Shown piece after piece: positions 28,084 to 36,984 of a DNA stretch of 64,000 bases. Position 1 is the stretch's first letter. Every line of letters starts with the position of its first letter. Source of the stretch: Tsukamurella ocularis (GTDB lineage Bacteria > Actinomycetota > Actinomycetes > Mycobacteriales > Mycobacteriaceae); assembly GCF_024807615.1 (NCBI RefSeq), contig NZ_JANUCJ010000002.1, positions 1,054,001 to 1,118,000 of the forward strand, written 5' to 3'. The position numbers were made by a program, and so were the translations under genes. Under the pieces are notes generated by a model. It was not told the DNA's origin, did no database searches, and saw nothing but the letters and a program-made list of their open reading frames with translations.

Positions 28084-28453
28084 GGTAGTTGTAGACGGTG
28101 AACCTGGTGACCCCGAGCGCCTCAGCCACCGCTTCCGCCGACTTGCGGTAGGCGAAGGCGCCGCGTTCCTCGAGCAGGCGCACCGCGCGTTGCTTCTCTG
28201 CCCGCCCGAGCTCACCCAGCGGCGAGCCGAGCTCGTCGGCAACGCTCGCGAGCAGGGAATCCAGGTCGCCCACGGGCGTCTCCGCCGGCGGAAGCCGGAC
28301 GCCCGCGACGATCTCCCCCTCCCACACGAGGGGCACGTCGCCGTGGCGCAGTGCGTCCGGCGTCACGATCTCGGCGCCCAGGCGCGCGACGAGCGCGTGG
28401 ACCGCCTCGACCAGCGGATGGTCGACACCGGTCCCCGCTGCCGACTCAGTCAT
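28064..28453 (-). CDS. DauR/YheO-like C-terminal HTH regulator
   Basis: The product is 129 residues. The C-terminal 45 residues have LLEERGAFAYRKSAEAVAEA then LGVTRFTVYNYL, the HTH type found at the end of DauR/YheO regulators. The N-terminal part has no clear domain. ATG overlaps the thiamine-binding gene by 8 bp. Its position beside the urate operon makes it a candidate purine-catabolism regulator. Confidence 0.7.
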   Translation of the reverse strand: MTESAAGTGVDHPLVEAVHALVARLGAEIVTPDALRHGDVPLVWEGEIVAGVRLPPAETPVGDLDSLLASVADELGSPLGELGRAEKQRAVRLLEERGAFAYRKSAEAVAEALGVTRFTVYNYLNRIRG

Positions 28454-28688
28454 CGGCGCGGTCGATCTGCACCGTGACCCGGGTGGCGCCGCCAGCGAAG
28501 GCCCCGGCCAGCGCCGCACGAAGGGCGTCAAGGACCGCCTCCGCCTCGCCCTCCACGGAGGTACCCAGCGGCCCGAAGTCGTGGTCGAGCCCCCGGGCGC
28601 GGAGCACCTCGACGGCCCGCACGGCATGGGAGGGCACCGCCCCCTCACCCTCGAAGGGCTCGCTGGTGAATTCCGCGGTGAGACGCAT
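28446..28688 (-). CDS. Thiamine-binding (MTH1187/YkoF-like) small protein
   Basis: The 80-residue protein has a ferredoxin-like pattern: an N-terminal MRLTAEFTSEPF strand, HAVRAVEVLRA helix, DFGPLGTSVEG and VTVQIDRA. This suits the MTH1187 family, whose members bind thiamine-like ligands. ATG lies 6 nt after TACGAT (28695-28700), so it is probably leaderless. It is coupled to the HTH gene and divergent from uraD; the reason for the linkage is unknown. Confidence 0.7.
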   Translation of the reverse strand: MRLTAEFTSEPFEGEGAVPSHAVRAVEVLRARGLDHDFGPLGTSVEGEAEAVLDALRAALAGAFAGGATRVTVQIDRADD

Positions 28689-28694
28689 GTCCGC

Positions 28695-28700
28695 ATCGTA
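28695..28700 (-). promoter_or_regulatory. -10 box for the thiamine-binding gene (leaderless)
   Basis: TACGAT lies 6 nt before ATG at 28688 on the minus strand. A TTGTTG hexamer sits about 16 bp further upstream. Confidence 0.5.
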
Positions 28701-28725
28701 GCCCCGACAAATTTTCAACAAACTG

Positions 28726-28754
28726 TTGACGTGACACAGATCACATGTCATTCT
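28726..28754 (+). promoter_or_regulatory. Promoter and Crp/GlxR-like operator of the urate operon
   Basis: TTGACG (28726-28731), 17 bp, CATTCT (28749-28754). GTGA-CACAGA-TCAC (28731-28744) occupies the spacer, so a bound protein would repress. The layout is nearly identical at 32054-32082. Confidence 0.6.
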
Positions 28755-28801
28755 TCGATGAGTGGAAAACCTCTTCCGCAGACCGAAAGAAGGCAGGTCA
28801 G

Positions 28802-29323
28802 ATGGACCTCGAAGACTTCAACTCGGCACCTGAGGCCGATATCCGGGCGACTCTACTCGCGTGTTGCGATGTTCGCTCCTGGAGCGATGCGGTCATCGAC
28901 GGACGGCCCTACGTCAACGCCTCCGACGCCCTCCAGGTGGCCGGCACCGCGGCGCTGGAGTTCAGCCCCTCCGACGTCGACCGCGCTCTCGCCGCGCACC
29001 CCCGGATCGGCGAGCGCGCGACCGGCGCCTCCACGGAGGCGGCATGGTCCCGCAGAGAGCAGTCGGGCGTCGCCACCGACACGGAGACGCAGGCGGCCCT
29101 ACTCGCGGGCAACGGCGCGTACGAGCAGCGCTTCGACCGCGTCTTCCTCATCAACGCCGCGGGACTGGACGCGACCACGGTGCTCGCCGAGCTGCACCGC
29201 CGCCTCGAGAACACGCCCGACGCCGAGGCCGCGGAGGTCGCCCACGAGCTGCGGGGCATCGCGCTGCGCCGCCTTGCCCGCGTCCTGGAACTGGAAGACG
29301 AACTCGCAGAGGAGCAGTCATGA
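28802..29323 (+). CDS. uraD: OHCU decarboxylase
   Basis: The enzyme decarboxylates 2-oxo-4-hydroxy-4-carboxy-5-ureidoimidazoline to S-allantoin, the last of three steps from urate. The 173-residue product has AAHPRIGER with the catalytic His, and FDRVFLINAAGLD. An in-frame ATG at 28745 lies inside the promoter, so the ATG at 28802 behind AGGCAGG is preferred. The stop overlaps the uraH start as ATGA. Confidence 0.93.
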   Translation: MDLEDFNSAPEADIRATLLACCDVRSWSDAVIDGRPYVNASDALQVAGTAALEFSPSDVDRALAAHPRIGERATGASTEAAWSRREQSGVATDTETQAALLAGNGAYEQRFDRVFLINAAGLDATTVLAELHRRLENTPDAEAAEVAHELRGIALRRLARVLELEDELAEEQS

Positions 29324-29667
29324 GCACCGTCACCACCCACGTCCTCGACACCGCGCGCGGTGTGCCCGCCGCTGGGGTCCCGATCCGGATGGACCGGGTC
29401 GGACCGGACGGCACCGTCGACCCCGTCGCGCAGGGCGTCACGGACGACGACGGCCGGATCCGCGACCTCGGCCCGGAAGGCCTGGCCGCCGGCGTCTACC
29501 GCCTGACCTTCGACACCGCGGCGTACTCCGCGGCGACGGGACAGGAGAACTTCTTCCCCGAGGTCGCAATCACCTTCCGCCTGATCGCGGTCGACGGCGC
29601 CGTCCCCCACCACCACGTCCCGCTCCTCCTCAGCCCGTTCCACTACTCCACCTACAAAGGAAGCTGA
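29320..29667 (+). CDS. uraH: 5-Hydroxyisourate hydrolase (transthyretin-like)
   Basis: The enzyme opens 5-hydroxyisourate to OHCU. The 115-residue product has THVLDTARGVPA with the N-terminal catalytic His and ends in FHYSTYKGS, the family's YRGS signature with Lys for Arg. HHHVPLLLSPF holds another conserved His and the family proline-leucine segment. It is coupled to uraD. Confidence 0.95.
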   Translation: MSTVTTHVLDTARGVPAAGVPIRMDRVGPDGTVDPVAQGVTDDDGRIRDLGPEGLAAGVYRLTFDTAAYSAATGQENFFPEVAITFRLIAVDGAVPHHHVPLLLSPFHYSTYKGS

Positions 29668-29672
29668 TCACC

Positions 29673-30578
29673 ATGGCAATCCACTTGGGCCCCAACCAGT
29701 ACGGCAAGGCGGAGAACCGCGTGGTGCGGATCTACCGCGACACCGCCCGGCACACGATCCGCGACCTCAACGTCTCCTCGGCGCTGCGCGGCGACTTCAG
29801 CGACGCCCACATCAGCGGCGATCAGGCGGCGGTGCTGCCGACCGATACCCAGAAGAACACCGCGTTCGCCTTCGCCAAGGAGAAGGGCATCGGCGCGATC
29901 GAGGACTACGCCCTCACGCTGGGCGGCCACTTCATCGACTCGACCCCCAAGGCCGACGGCGCCCGCATCGAGGTGCACGAGTACCCGTGGGACCGGATCC
30001 AGGTCGACGGCGCCGGCCACGACCACGCCTTCGTCCGCTCCGGCGGCGGTGTACGGTCCACCGTCGTCAACGTCGACGGCCGCGGCGCCGACCGTCGCGC
30101 GCACGTGGTGTCCGGCATCCACGACCTGACGCTGCTCAAGTCCACGGGCTCGGAGTTCCACGGCTTCCTCAAGGACAAGTACACGACGCTGCAGGAGACG
30201 GACGACCGGATCCTCGCCACGTCGCTCGTCGCCAAGTGGCGCTACGACCACACGGACGTGGACTGGGACAAGTCCTTCGACTCGATCCGCGCGATCATGC
30301 TCCAGCGTTTCGCCGAGATCCACAGCAAGGCACTGCAGCAGACCCTGTACGGCATGGGCCAGTCCGTGCTCGAGCAGCACCCCGAGGTCGCGGAGATCAA
30401 GTTCTCGGCGCCGAACAAGCACCACTTCCTGGTGGACCTCTCCCCCTTCGGCGTGGAGAACCCCGGCGAGGTGTTCATCGCGGCCGACCGCCCGTACGGC
30501 CTGATCGAGGCGAGCGTCGTGCGCGACGACGCCTCCGACGCCGGCTCGGCGTGGCACGGCGTGCCCGGATTCTGTTAG
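29673..30578 (+). CDS. pucL: Urate oxidase (uricase)
   Basis: This cofactor-free oxidase converts urate and O2 to 5-hydroxyisourate and H2O2. The 301-residue product has YGKAENRVVRIYRD with the catalytic Lys, LPTDTQKNTAFAFAKE with the Thr, and PNKHHFLVDLSPFG with the His. It is full length. AAAGGAAG within the uraH end is the ribosome binding site. The pathway gene order in the operon is reversed relative to the reactions. Confidence 0.95.
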   Translation: MAIHLGPNQYGKAENRVVRIYRDTARHTIRDLNVSSALRGDFSDAHISGDQAAVLPTDTQKNTAFAFAKEKGIGAIEDYALTLGGHFIDSTPKADGARIEVHEYPWDRIQVDGAGHDHAFVRSGGGVRSTVVNVDGRGADRRAHVVSGIHDLTLLKSTGSEFHGFLKDKYTTLQETDDRILATSLVAKWRYDHTDVDWDKSFDSIRAIMLQRFAEIHSKALQQTLYGMGQSVLEQHPEVAEIKFSAPNKHHFLVDLSPFGVENPGEVFIAADRPYGLIEASVVRDDASDAGSAWHGVPGFC

Positions 30579-30591
30579 CGGGACGACGACC

Positions 30592-31965
30592 ATGACCACA
30601 GCCATCGAGGCCCGGCCCGAAGACGAACGCCTCCCGCTCGGCAAGACCTTCGTCTACGGACTCCAGCACATCCTCACGATGTACGGCGGCGTCATCGCGC
30701 CCCCGCTCATCGTCGGCGGCGCCGCGGGCCTGTCCGCCACGGACATGAGCCTGCTCGTGACCGCGGGCCTGTTCGTGAGCGGCCTCGCGACGATCCTGCA
30801 GACCATCGGCATCGGCCCGCTCGGCGCGCGCCTGCCGATCGTGCAGGGGCTCTCGTTCGCCAGCGTCTCGACGATGACCGCCATCGCGCAGGACGGCGGC
30901 GTGCGGCCCATCTTCGGCGCGATCATCGTCGCCGGACTGATCGGCCTCGTCCTCAGTTCCGTATTCGCGAAGCTGGTGCGGTACTTCCCGCCGGTGGTGA
31001 CGGGCACGATCATCACGGTGATCGGCCTGTCGCTCTTGCCCGTGACTTTCAACTGGGCGCAGGGCGGCAACGCCAGGGCCGCCGACTACGGCTCGATGGC
31101 CAACATCGGGCTGGCCGGCGCCACGGTGCTGATCATCCTGGTGATCAGCCGCCTGTTCCAGGGCGCGATCTCGCGGCTGTCGATCCTCATCGGCATCGTC
31201 GTCGGCACGGTCATCGCGGCCTTCATGGGCAAACTCGACTTCTCGAAAGTCGGTGACGGACCGATCTTCTCGCTGCCGCCGGTCATGCACTTCGGCAGCC
31301 CGACGTTCCAGATCGGCGCCATCATCTCGATGACGATCGTGATCCTGGTGATCATGACGGAGACCACGGCCGACATCCTCGCCATCGGCGAGATCGTCGG
31401 CACCCCCGTCGATTCGAAGCGGGTCGCGAACGGCCTGCGCGCCGACATGCTCTCGACCGCGGTAGCCCCCGCGTTCAGCGCCTTCCCGTGCAGCGCGTTC
31501 GCGCAGAACGTGGGCCTGGTGGCGCTCACGGGGATCAAGAGCCGGTACGTGGTGGCGATGGGCGGCGGCATCCTCGCGTTCCTCGGCCTGCTCCCCGTCG
31601 TGGGCCGGGTGATCGCGGCGATCCCCTACCCCGTGCTCGGCGGCGCTGGCCTGGTGCTGTTCGGCTCCGTCGCCGCCAGCGGCATCAAGACGCTCTCCCG
31701 CGTGAACTTCGACGGCAACCTCAACATGGTGATCGTCGCCGTCTCCATCGGCATGGGCATGATCCCCGTGGCGGCGCCCGACTTCTGGCACACCTTCCCG
31801 ACCGCTGTCGGCACGGTCATGCACTCGGGAATCAGCGCCGCCGCCGTGGTCGCGGTGGTCCTGAACTTCCTGTTCAACGAGATCACGGCGGGTAACCGAC
31901 CGGACGTCTCGGTGTTCGCGGCGGCCCCCGACGAACGCGGCAATCCGATCCCGAACGGCGACTGA
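30592..31965 (+). CDS. NCS2-family purine permease (urate/xanthine)
   Basis: The 457-residue inner-membrane symporter has about 12-14 helices. AFAQNVGLVALTGIKSRYV matches the NAT/NCS2 signature, and ETTADILAIGEI carries the acidic substrate-binding residue. Its place as the last gene of the urate operon makes urate the probable substrate; xanthine cannot be excluded. A perfect 17-bp terminator follows. Confidence 0.9.
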   Translation: MTTAIEARPEDERLPLGKTFVYGLQHILTMYGGVIAPPLIVGGAAGLSATDMSLLVTAGLFVSGLATILQTIGIGPLGARLPIVQGLSFASVSTMTAIAQDGGVRPIFGAIIVAGLIGLVLSSVFAKLVRYFPPVVTGTIITVIGLSLLPVTFNWAQGGNARAADYGSMANIGLAGATVLIILVISRLFQGAISRLSILIGIVVGTVIAAFMGKLDFSKVGDGPIFSLPPVMHFGSPTFQIGAIISMTIVILVIMTETTADILAIGEIVGTPVDSKRVANGLRADMLSTAVAPAFSAFPCSAFAQNVGLVALTGIKSRYVVAMGGGILAFLGLLPVVGRVIAAIPYPVLGGAGLVLFGSVAASGIKTLSRVNFDGNLNMVIVAVSIGMGMIPVAAPDFWHTFPTAVGTVMHSGISAAAVVAVVLNFLFNEITAGNRPDVSVFAAAPDERGNPIPNGD

Positions 31966-32002
31966 GGTCCGCCCGGTCGGCCGCCCGGCCGCACCGCCCC
32001 GA

Positions 32003-32039
32003 CGAGAGCCGGAGTGTGCGCTGCACACTCCGGCTCTCG
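32003..32039 (+). terminator. Hairpin terminator of the urate operon
   Basis: A perfect 17-bp stem (32003-32019 with 32023-32039) and a 3-nt loop. It isolates the urate operon from the glyoxylate operon. Confidence 0.85.
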
Positions 32040-32053
32040 CATTCCCGAACCTC

Positions 32054-32082
32054 TTGACGTGACCACCATCACATGCCACAAT
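32054..32082 (+). promoter_or_regulatory. Promoter and Crp/GlxR-like operator of the glyoxylate operon
   Basis: TTGACG (32054-32059), 17 bp, CACAAT (32077-32082). GTGA-CCACCA-TCAC (32059-32072) fills the spacer as in the uraD promoter. The predicted leader before hyi is about 100 nt. Confidence 0.6.
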
Positions 32083-32189
32083 TCCATTGTACGGAAATGA
32101 TCTTTCCGACAGGCGAAAGCTTGCAGGTCGTATCGGACCTCGCCAGAACCTGCATCGCCCGTACGCCCCGCCTGATGAAGGAGCCCCCC

Positions 32190-33026
32190 ATGAACGCGAA
32201 CGCCCCCGCCAAGTACACGGTCAACTGCTCGATTCTGCTCGCCGACACCCCGATCTTCGAGCGGCCCCGCGCGGCCCGCGAGGCCGGCTTCGAGGCCGTC
32301 GAGTTCTGGTGGCCCTTCCCCACGGCCGTGCCGAGCGACCGTCAGGTCGACGCCTTCGTGGCGGCGATCGAGGACGCGGGCGTGCAGCTCACGGGCCTGA
32401 ACTTCGCGGCCGGCGACATGCCCGGCGGCGAGCGCGGCATCCTGTCCGACCCCACCCGCGTCACCGAGTTCCGCGACAACATCGACGTCGTCGTCGGGAT
32501 CGGCGAGCGCCTGGGCACCCCCGCCTTCAACGCGCTGTACGGCAACCGGATCGACGGGGTGGACCCCGCCGAGCAGGACGCCGTCGCCGCCGAGAACCTC
32601 GCCGCCGCGGGCCGCGCCGCCGCCGGGATCGGCGCCGTCGTCCTCATCGAGCCGGTCAGCGGCGCCCCGCGCTACCCGCTGCTCACCGCGGCCGACGCCG
32701 TCACCGTCATCGACCGCGTCCGGGAGCAGTCCGGCGTCGACTCCCTGCGTTTGCTCGCCGACCTCTACCACCTGCAGGTCAACGGCGACGACGTCGCCGC
32801 CGCCATCGACACCCACGCCGGCCTGATCGGCCACGTCCAGATCGCCGACGACCCCGGGCGCGGCGAACCCGGCACCGGGACCCTCGACCTCGACGGCCAC
32901 CTCGCCCACCTCGAGCGCGTGGGCTACCGCGGGCCGATCGGCCTGGAGTACAAGCAGACCCAGGACGATCCCTTCGCCTGGCTCCCCCGCGAGCGGCGGG
33001 CCGCCCGCGTCGCCTCCGCCTCCTGA
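32190..33026 (+). CDS. hyi: Hydroxypyruvate isomerase
   Basis: The enzyme interconverts hydroxypyruvate and tartronate semialdehyde. The 278-residue TIM-barrel protein has FEAVEFWWPF, VLIEPVSG, LLADLYHLQVNGDD and GPIGLEYK, matching Hyi/OtnI proteins with metal-ligand Glu, Asp, His and Glu. GAAGGAG precedes the ATG at 32190. Upstream in-frame codons back to 32073 lie in the promoter and are rejected. Confidence 0.9.
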   Translation: MNANAPAKYTVNCSILLADTPIFERPRAAREAGFEAVEFWWPFPTAVPSDRQVDAFVAAIEDAGVQLTGLNFAAGDMPGGERGILSDPTRVTEFRDNIDVVVGIGERLGTPAFNALYGNRIDGVDPAEQDAVAAENLAAAGRAAAGIGAVVLIEPVSGAPRYPLLTAADAVTVIDRVREQSGVDSLRLLADLYHLQVNGDDVAAAIDTHAGLIGHVQIADDPGRGEPGTGTLDLDGHLAHLERVGYRGPIGLEYKQTQDDPFAWLPRERRAARVASAS

Positions 33027-33073
33027 GCCCCCAGCCACCCGATCCTCCGATCGACGACCCGACAAGGAACCTC

Positions 33074-33955
33074 ATGACGAACATCGCCTTCATCGGACTC
33101 GGCATCATGGGCAGCCCCGTGGCCGTGCACCTCGCGAACGCCGGCCACACCGTGGCGGGCTTCAACCGCACCCCCGAGCGGGCCAAGCCGCTCGTCGACG
33201 CCGGCGGCCGCGCCGCCGCCTCGATCGCCGACGCCGTCGCCGACGCCGAGGTCATCGCGGTGATGGTGCCCGACTCCCCCGACGTGCAGGCCGTGCTGGC
33301 GGGCGAGGGCGGCGTCTTCGACAACGCCCCCGCCGGCGCGCTGATCATCGACTTCTCCAGCATCCGGCCGGACGTGACGACCGAGCTCGCGAAGCAGGCC
33401 GCCGAACGCGGCTTCCGCCTCATCGACGCGCCCGTGTCGGGCGGCGAGGCGGGCGCGATCAACGCCGCACTTTCGATCATGGTCGGCGGCACGCCCGAGG
33501 ACTTCGCCGCGGCGCGGCCCGTGCTCGACGTGGTCGGCAAGACCATCGTGCACGTCGGCCCCAACGGCTCCGGGCAGACCGTCAAGGCCGCGAACCAGCT
33601 CATCGTGGCCGGCAACATCCAGCTCCTGGCCGAGTCCATCGTCTTCCTCGAGGCGTACGGCGTGGACACCGCCGCCGCCGTCGAGGTGCTCGGCGGCGGG
33701 CTCGCGGGCTCCGCGGTGCTCAACCAGAAGGCGCAGAAGATGCTGGACCGCGAATTCGAGCCCGGCTTCCGGATCGAGCTGCACCACAAGGACCTCGGCA
33801 TCGTCACGGCCGCCGCCCGCGAGGCGGGCGTCGTCGCACCGCTCGGCGGCCTCGTCGCCCAGCTCATGGCCTCCGCCCGCGCCAACGGCGACGGCGCGCT
33901 CGACCACTCCGCGCTGCTGCGCGGCGTCGAGCGCCTGTCCGGCCGCACCTCGTAA
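33074..33955 (+). CDS. glxR: Tartronate semialdehyde reductase
   Basis: This NAD(P)H-dependent reductase makes D-glycerate from tartronate semialdehyde. The 293-residue beta-hydroxyacid dehydrogenase has [12 protein letters not shown] for cofactor binding, [11 protein letters not shown] for substrate, and [11 protein letters not shown] with the catalytic Lys. ATG follows AAGGAAC. It sits between hyi and gcl. Note that this glxR (reductase) is unrelated to the corynebacterial regulator GlxR. Confidence 0.92.
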   Translation: MTNIAFIGLGIMGSPVAVHLANAGHTVAGFNRTPERAKPLVDAGGRAAASIADAVADAEVIAVMVPDSPDVQAVLAGEGGVFDNAPAGALIIDFSSIRPDVTTELAKQAAERGFRLIDAPVSGGEAGAINAALSIMVGGTPEDFAAARPVLDVVGKTIVHVGPNGSGQTVKAANQLIVAGNIQLLAESIVFLEAYGVDTAAAVEVLGGGLAGSAVLNQKAQKMLDREFEPGFRIELHHKDLGIVTAAAREAGVVAPLGGLVAQLMASARANGDGALDHSALLRGVERLSGRTS

Positions 33956-33980
33956 CCCACCGACCCATTGGAGAACTGAC

Positions 33981-35813
33981 ATGGCTCGTATGCGTGCCGC
34001 CGAGGCAGCGGTCAAGATCATGGAGCTCGAGGGCGCCACCCAGGCGTTCGGCGTGCCCGGCGCCGCCATCAACCCCTTCTACGCGGCGATGCGCGCGCAC
34101 GGCGGCATCGGTCACGTGCTGGCCCGCCACGTCGAGGGCGCCTCGCACATGGCGGAGGGCTTCACCCGCGCCGAGGCCGGCAACATCGGCGTCTGCATCG
34201 GTACGTCCGGCCCCGCCGGCACCGACATGATCACCGGGTTGTACTCGGCCATGGCCGATTCCATCCCGATCCTCGCCATCACCGGCCAGGCGCCCGTCGC
34301 GCGCCTGCACAAGGAGGACTTCCAGGCGGTCGACATCGCGTCCATCGCGAAGACCGTCACCAAGATGGCCGTCACCGTGCTCGAGCCCGCGCAGGTGCCG
34401 GGCGTCTTCGCGCAGGCCTTCCACCTCATGCGTTCGGGTCGGCCCGGCCCCGTCCTCATCGATCTGCCCATCGACGTGCAGCTCGCCGAGATCGAGTTCG
34501 ACCCGGACACCTACACCCCGCTGCCCGTGCATAAGCCCTCCGCGACCCGCGCGCAGGCGGAGAAGGCGCTGGATATGCTTGCCGCGTCGGAGCGCCCGCT
34601 CCTCGTGGCCGGGGGCGGCATCATCAACGCCGACGCCTCCGACACGCTGGTCGAGCTCGCCGAGCTGCTGGACGTCCCCGTCATCCCGACCCTCATGGGC
34701 TGGGGCACGATCCCCGACGACCACCGCCTCGCCGCGGGCATGGTGGGCCTGCAGACCGCGCACCGCTACGGCAACGCGACGATGCTCGCCGCGGACTTCG
34801 TGCTGGGCATCGGTAACCGCTGGGCGAACCGGCACACCGGCGGGCTGGACACCTACCGCGAGGGCCGGACGTTCGTCCACGTGGACATCGACCCCACCCA
34901 GATCGGCCGGGTCTTCGCGCCGGACTACAGCATCGTCTCCGACGCCGGGGCCGCGCTGGAGCAGCTGGTGGAGGTCGCCCGTGAGCGGCGGGCCGCCGGT
35001 ACGCTGGCGGACCGCTCCGCCTGGGTCGAGTCCTGCGCCGAGCGCAAGCGGACCATGCAGCGCCGCACGCACTTCGACGACGTGCCGATCAAGCCGCAGC
35101 GCGTCTACGAGGAGATGAACAAGGCCTTCGGCCGGGACACCCGGTACGTCAGCACGATCGGTCTCTCGCAGATCGCCGGCGGGCAGTTCCTGCACGTCTT
35201 CAAGCCGCGCCACTGGATCAACTGCGGCCAGGCAGGCCCGCTGGGCTGGACCATCCCCGCGGCCCTCGGCGTCGTCAAGGCCGTGCCCGGAACCGACGTG
35301 GTGGCGCTCTCGGGCGACTACGATTTCCAATTCATGATCGAGGAACTGGCGGTCGCGGCGCAGTTCAACCTGCCCTACGTCCACGTCGTGGTGAACAACT
35401 CCTACCTGGGTCTGATCCGCCAGGCACAGCGCGCCTTCGACATGGACTTCCAGGTCCAGCTGGGCTTCGACAACATCAACACCGATACCAGCGACACCCA
35501 TGGCGACGCCTCCGCTCCAACCGGCTCGGACCCGATGCCCCTGGCCCCCAAGGGCTACGGCGTCGACCACGTCAAGGTGGCCGAGGGCCTGGGCTGCAAG
35601 GCGGTGCGCGTGACCGATCCGTCGGAGATCGCCGCCACGCTCACCCGCGCGCAGCAGATGGCCCGCGAGCACAAGGTGCCCGTCGTCGTCGAGATCTTCC
35701 TGGAGCGCGTCACCAACATCGCGATGGGCACCGAGCTCGACAACGTCGCCGAGTTCGAGGACCTCGCGACCGTCGGCACCGACGCGCCCACCGCCCTCCT
35801 GCTACTCGACTAG
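33981..35813 (+). CDS. gcl: Glyoxylate carboligase
   Basis: This ThDP enzyme condenses two glyoxylates to tartronate semialdehyde and CO2. The 610-residue product has [12 protein letters not shown], where Val replaces the Glu that activates ThDP in most relatives; this Val is the known mark of Gcl. [12 protein letters not shown] and VVNNSYLGL form the ThDP/Mg site. GGAGAA precedes the ATG. Confidence 0.95.
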   Translation: MARMRAAEAAVKIMELEGATQAFGVPGAAINPFYAAMRAHGGIGHVLARHVEGASHMAEGFTRAEAGNIGVCIGTSGPAGTDMITGLYSAMADSIPILAITGQAPVARLHKEDFQAVDIASIAKTVTKMAVTVLEPAQVPGVFAQAFHLMRSGRPGPVLIDLPIDVQLAEIEFDPDTYTPLPVHKPSATRAQAEKALDMLAASERPLLVAGGGIINADASDTLVELAELLDVPVIPTLMGWGTIPDDHRLAAGMVGLQTAHRYGNATMLAADFVLGIGNRWANRHTGGLDTYREGRTFVHVDIDPTQIGRVFAPDYSIVSDAGAALEQLVEVARERRAAGTLADRSAWVESCAERKRTMQRRTHFDDVPIKPQRVYEEMNKAFGRDTRYVSTIGLSQIAGGQFLHVFKPRHWINCGQAGPLGWTIPAALGVVKAVPGTDVVALSGDYDFQFMIEELAVAAQFNLPYVHVVVNNSYLGLIRQAQRAFDMDFQVQLGFDNINTDTSDTHGDASAPTGSDPMPLAPKGYGVDHVKVAEGLGCKAVRVTDPSEIAATLTRAQQMAREHKVPVVVEIFLERVTNIAMGTELDNVAEFEDLATVGTDAPTALLLLD

Positions 35814-35823
35814 GAGGGACGAC

Positions 35824-36954
35824 GTGACGACGGTGCTGCTCTCGCCCGACAAGTTCAAGGGTTCCCTGTCCGCGGCGGGCGTCGCCGACGCGCTCGCCCG
35901 CGGCATCGCGGACGTCGCGCCGGACTGGGTGTGCGTCCGCGCCCCCATCGCGGACGGCGGGGACGGCACCGTCGACGCCGCCGTGGCCGCGGGGTGGGAG
36001 CGGATCGCGGTGGAGACCACGGGCCCCACCGGGGTCCCGCACACCACGTCGTACGCCCGCGGCGGCCCGACGGCCGTGGTCGAGCTCGCCTCGGCCGTCG
36101 GCCTGGAGCTCCTACCCGGCGGCGCGCCGGACGCGCTCGGCGCCACCACCTTCGGCCTGGGCACGGTGATCCGGCACGCCCTCGCGCGCGGCGCGGAGCA
36201 CATCGTCCTCGGCCTGGGCGGCAGCGCCTCGACCGACGGGGGCGCCGGCATGCTGCAGGCGCTCGGCGTGACGATCACCGACCGCGCGGGAGCGCCCGTG
36301 CGGCCGGGCGGCACCGCGCTGTTACAGGCCGCGCGCGTCGACCTCTCCGGTCTGCTCCCCGCGGCCCGCGGCGCGCGGTTCACGCTCGCGTGCGACGTCG
36401 ACAATCCGCTGCTCGGCCCCGACGGCGCGGCCGCGGTCTACGGCCCGCAGAAGGGGGCGACCGCCGCGCAGGTCACCCTGCTCGACGGTGCCCTGCGCAC
36501 CTGGGCCGACGTGGTGGCGGAGGCGACGGGCGCCGACCTGCGGGAGACGCCCGGCGCGGGGGCCGCGGGCGGCACGGGCTTCGGCGCGATGGCGGTGCTC
36601 GGCGCCGTGGCCCGACCCGGCGTCGACATCGTGCTGGAGCTCGCCGACTTCGCGGACAAGGTCCGAGCGGCGGATCTCGTGATCACGGGCGAGGGATCGC
36701 TCGACGCGCAGTCCCTGCACGGAAAGGCGCCGGTCGGGGTCGCCTCCGCCGCCCGCGCCGCGGGGGTCCCGGTCATCGCCGTGGCGGGGCGCAGCGCGCT
36801 CACGGCGGAGCAGATCCACGCGGCGGGCTTCCGGCGCATGCTGGCGCTGTCCGAGATCGAGCCGGATCCCGCGCGCTCGATGGCGAACGCCGCTGAGTTG
36901 CTGCGTCGCATCGGCCGGTCCATCGCCGCGGGCGCCGGCGGCCGGCTGGGCTGA
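35824..36954 (+). CDS. glxK: Glycerate 2-kinase, GlxK family
   Basis: The enzyme phosphorylates D-glycerate, feeding glyoxylate carbon into glycolysis. The 376-residue product has SPDKFKGSLSA, APIADGGDGTVDA, LGLGGSASTDGGAGML and ITGEGSLDAQS, all diagnostic. GTG follows GAGGGAC, 10 bp after gcl. It ends the operon; no terminator stem was found before the convergent oxygenase gene. Confidence 0.95.
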   Translation: MTTVLLSPDKFKGSLSAAGVADALARGIADVAPDWVCVRAPIADGGDGTVDAAVAAGWERIAVETTGPTGVPHTTSYARGGPTAVVELASAVGLELLPGGAPDALGATTFGLGTVIRHALARGAEHIVLGLGGSASTDGGAGMLQALGVTITDRAGAPVRPGGTALLQAARVDLSGLLPAARGARFTLACDVDNPLLGPDGAAAVYGPQKGATAAQVTLLDGALRTWADVVAEATGADLRETPGAGAAGGTGFGAMAVLGAVARPGVDIVLELADFADKVRAADLVITGEGSLDAQSLHGKAPVGVASAARAAGVPVIAVAGRSALTAEQIHAAGFRRMLALSEIEPDPARSMANAAELLRRIGRSIAAGAGGRLG

Positions 36955-36984
36955 TCGGCGCCGCCCGACCGCTGAGCGATGTGG

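Noticed and set aside
28745-28801. Upstream in-frame ATG for uraD
   Set aside because: It lies between the proposed -35 and -10 boxes, so it would not be transcribed. The ATG at 28802 has a ribosome binding site.
32073-32189. Upstream start for hyi
   Set aside because: It also lies within the promoter; the ATG at 32190 has GAAGGAG at the right distance.
30475-33065. Long minus-strand ORFs rich in His, Asp and Arg
   Set aside because: They are antisense to the permease and hyi; the composition is typical of shadow frames opposite membrane-protein or Ala/Val-rich genes.
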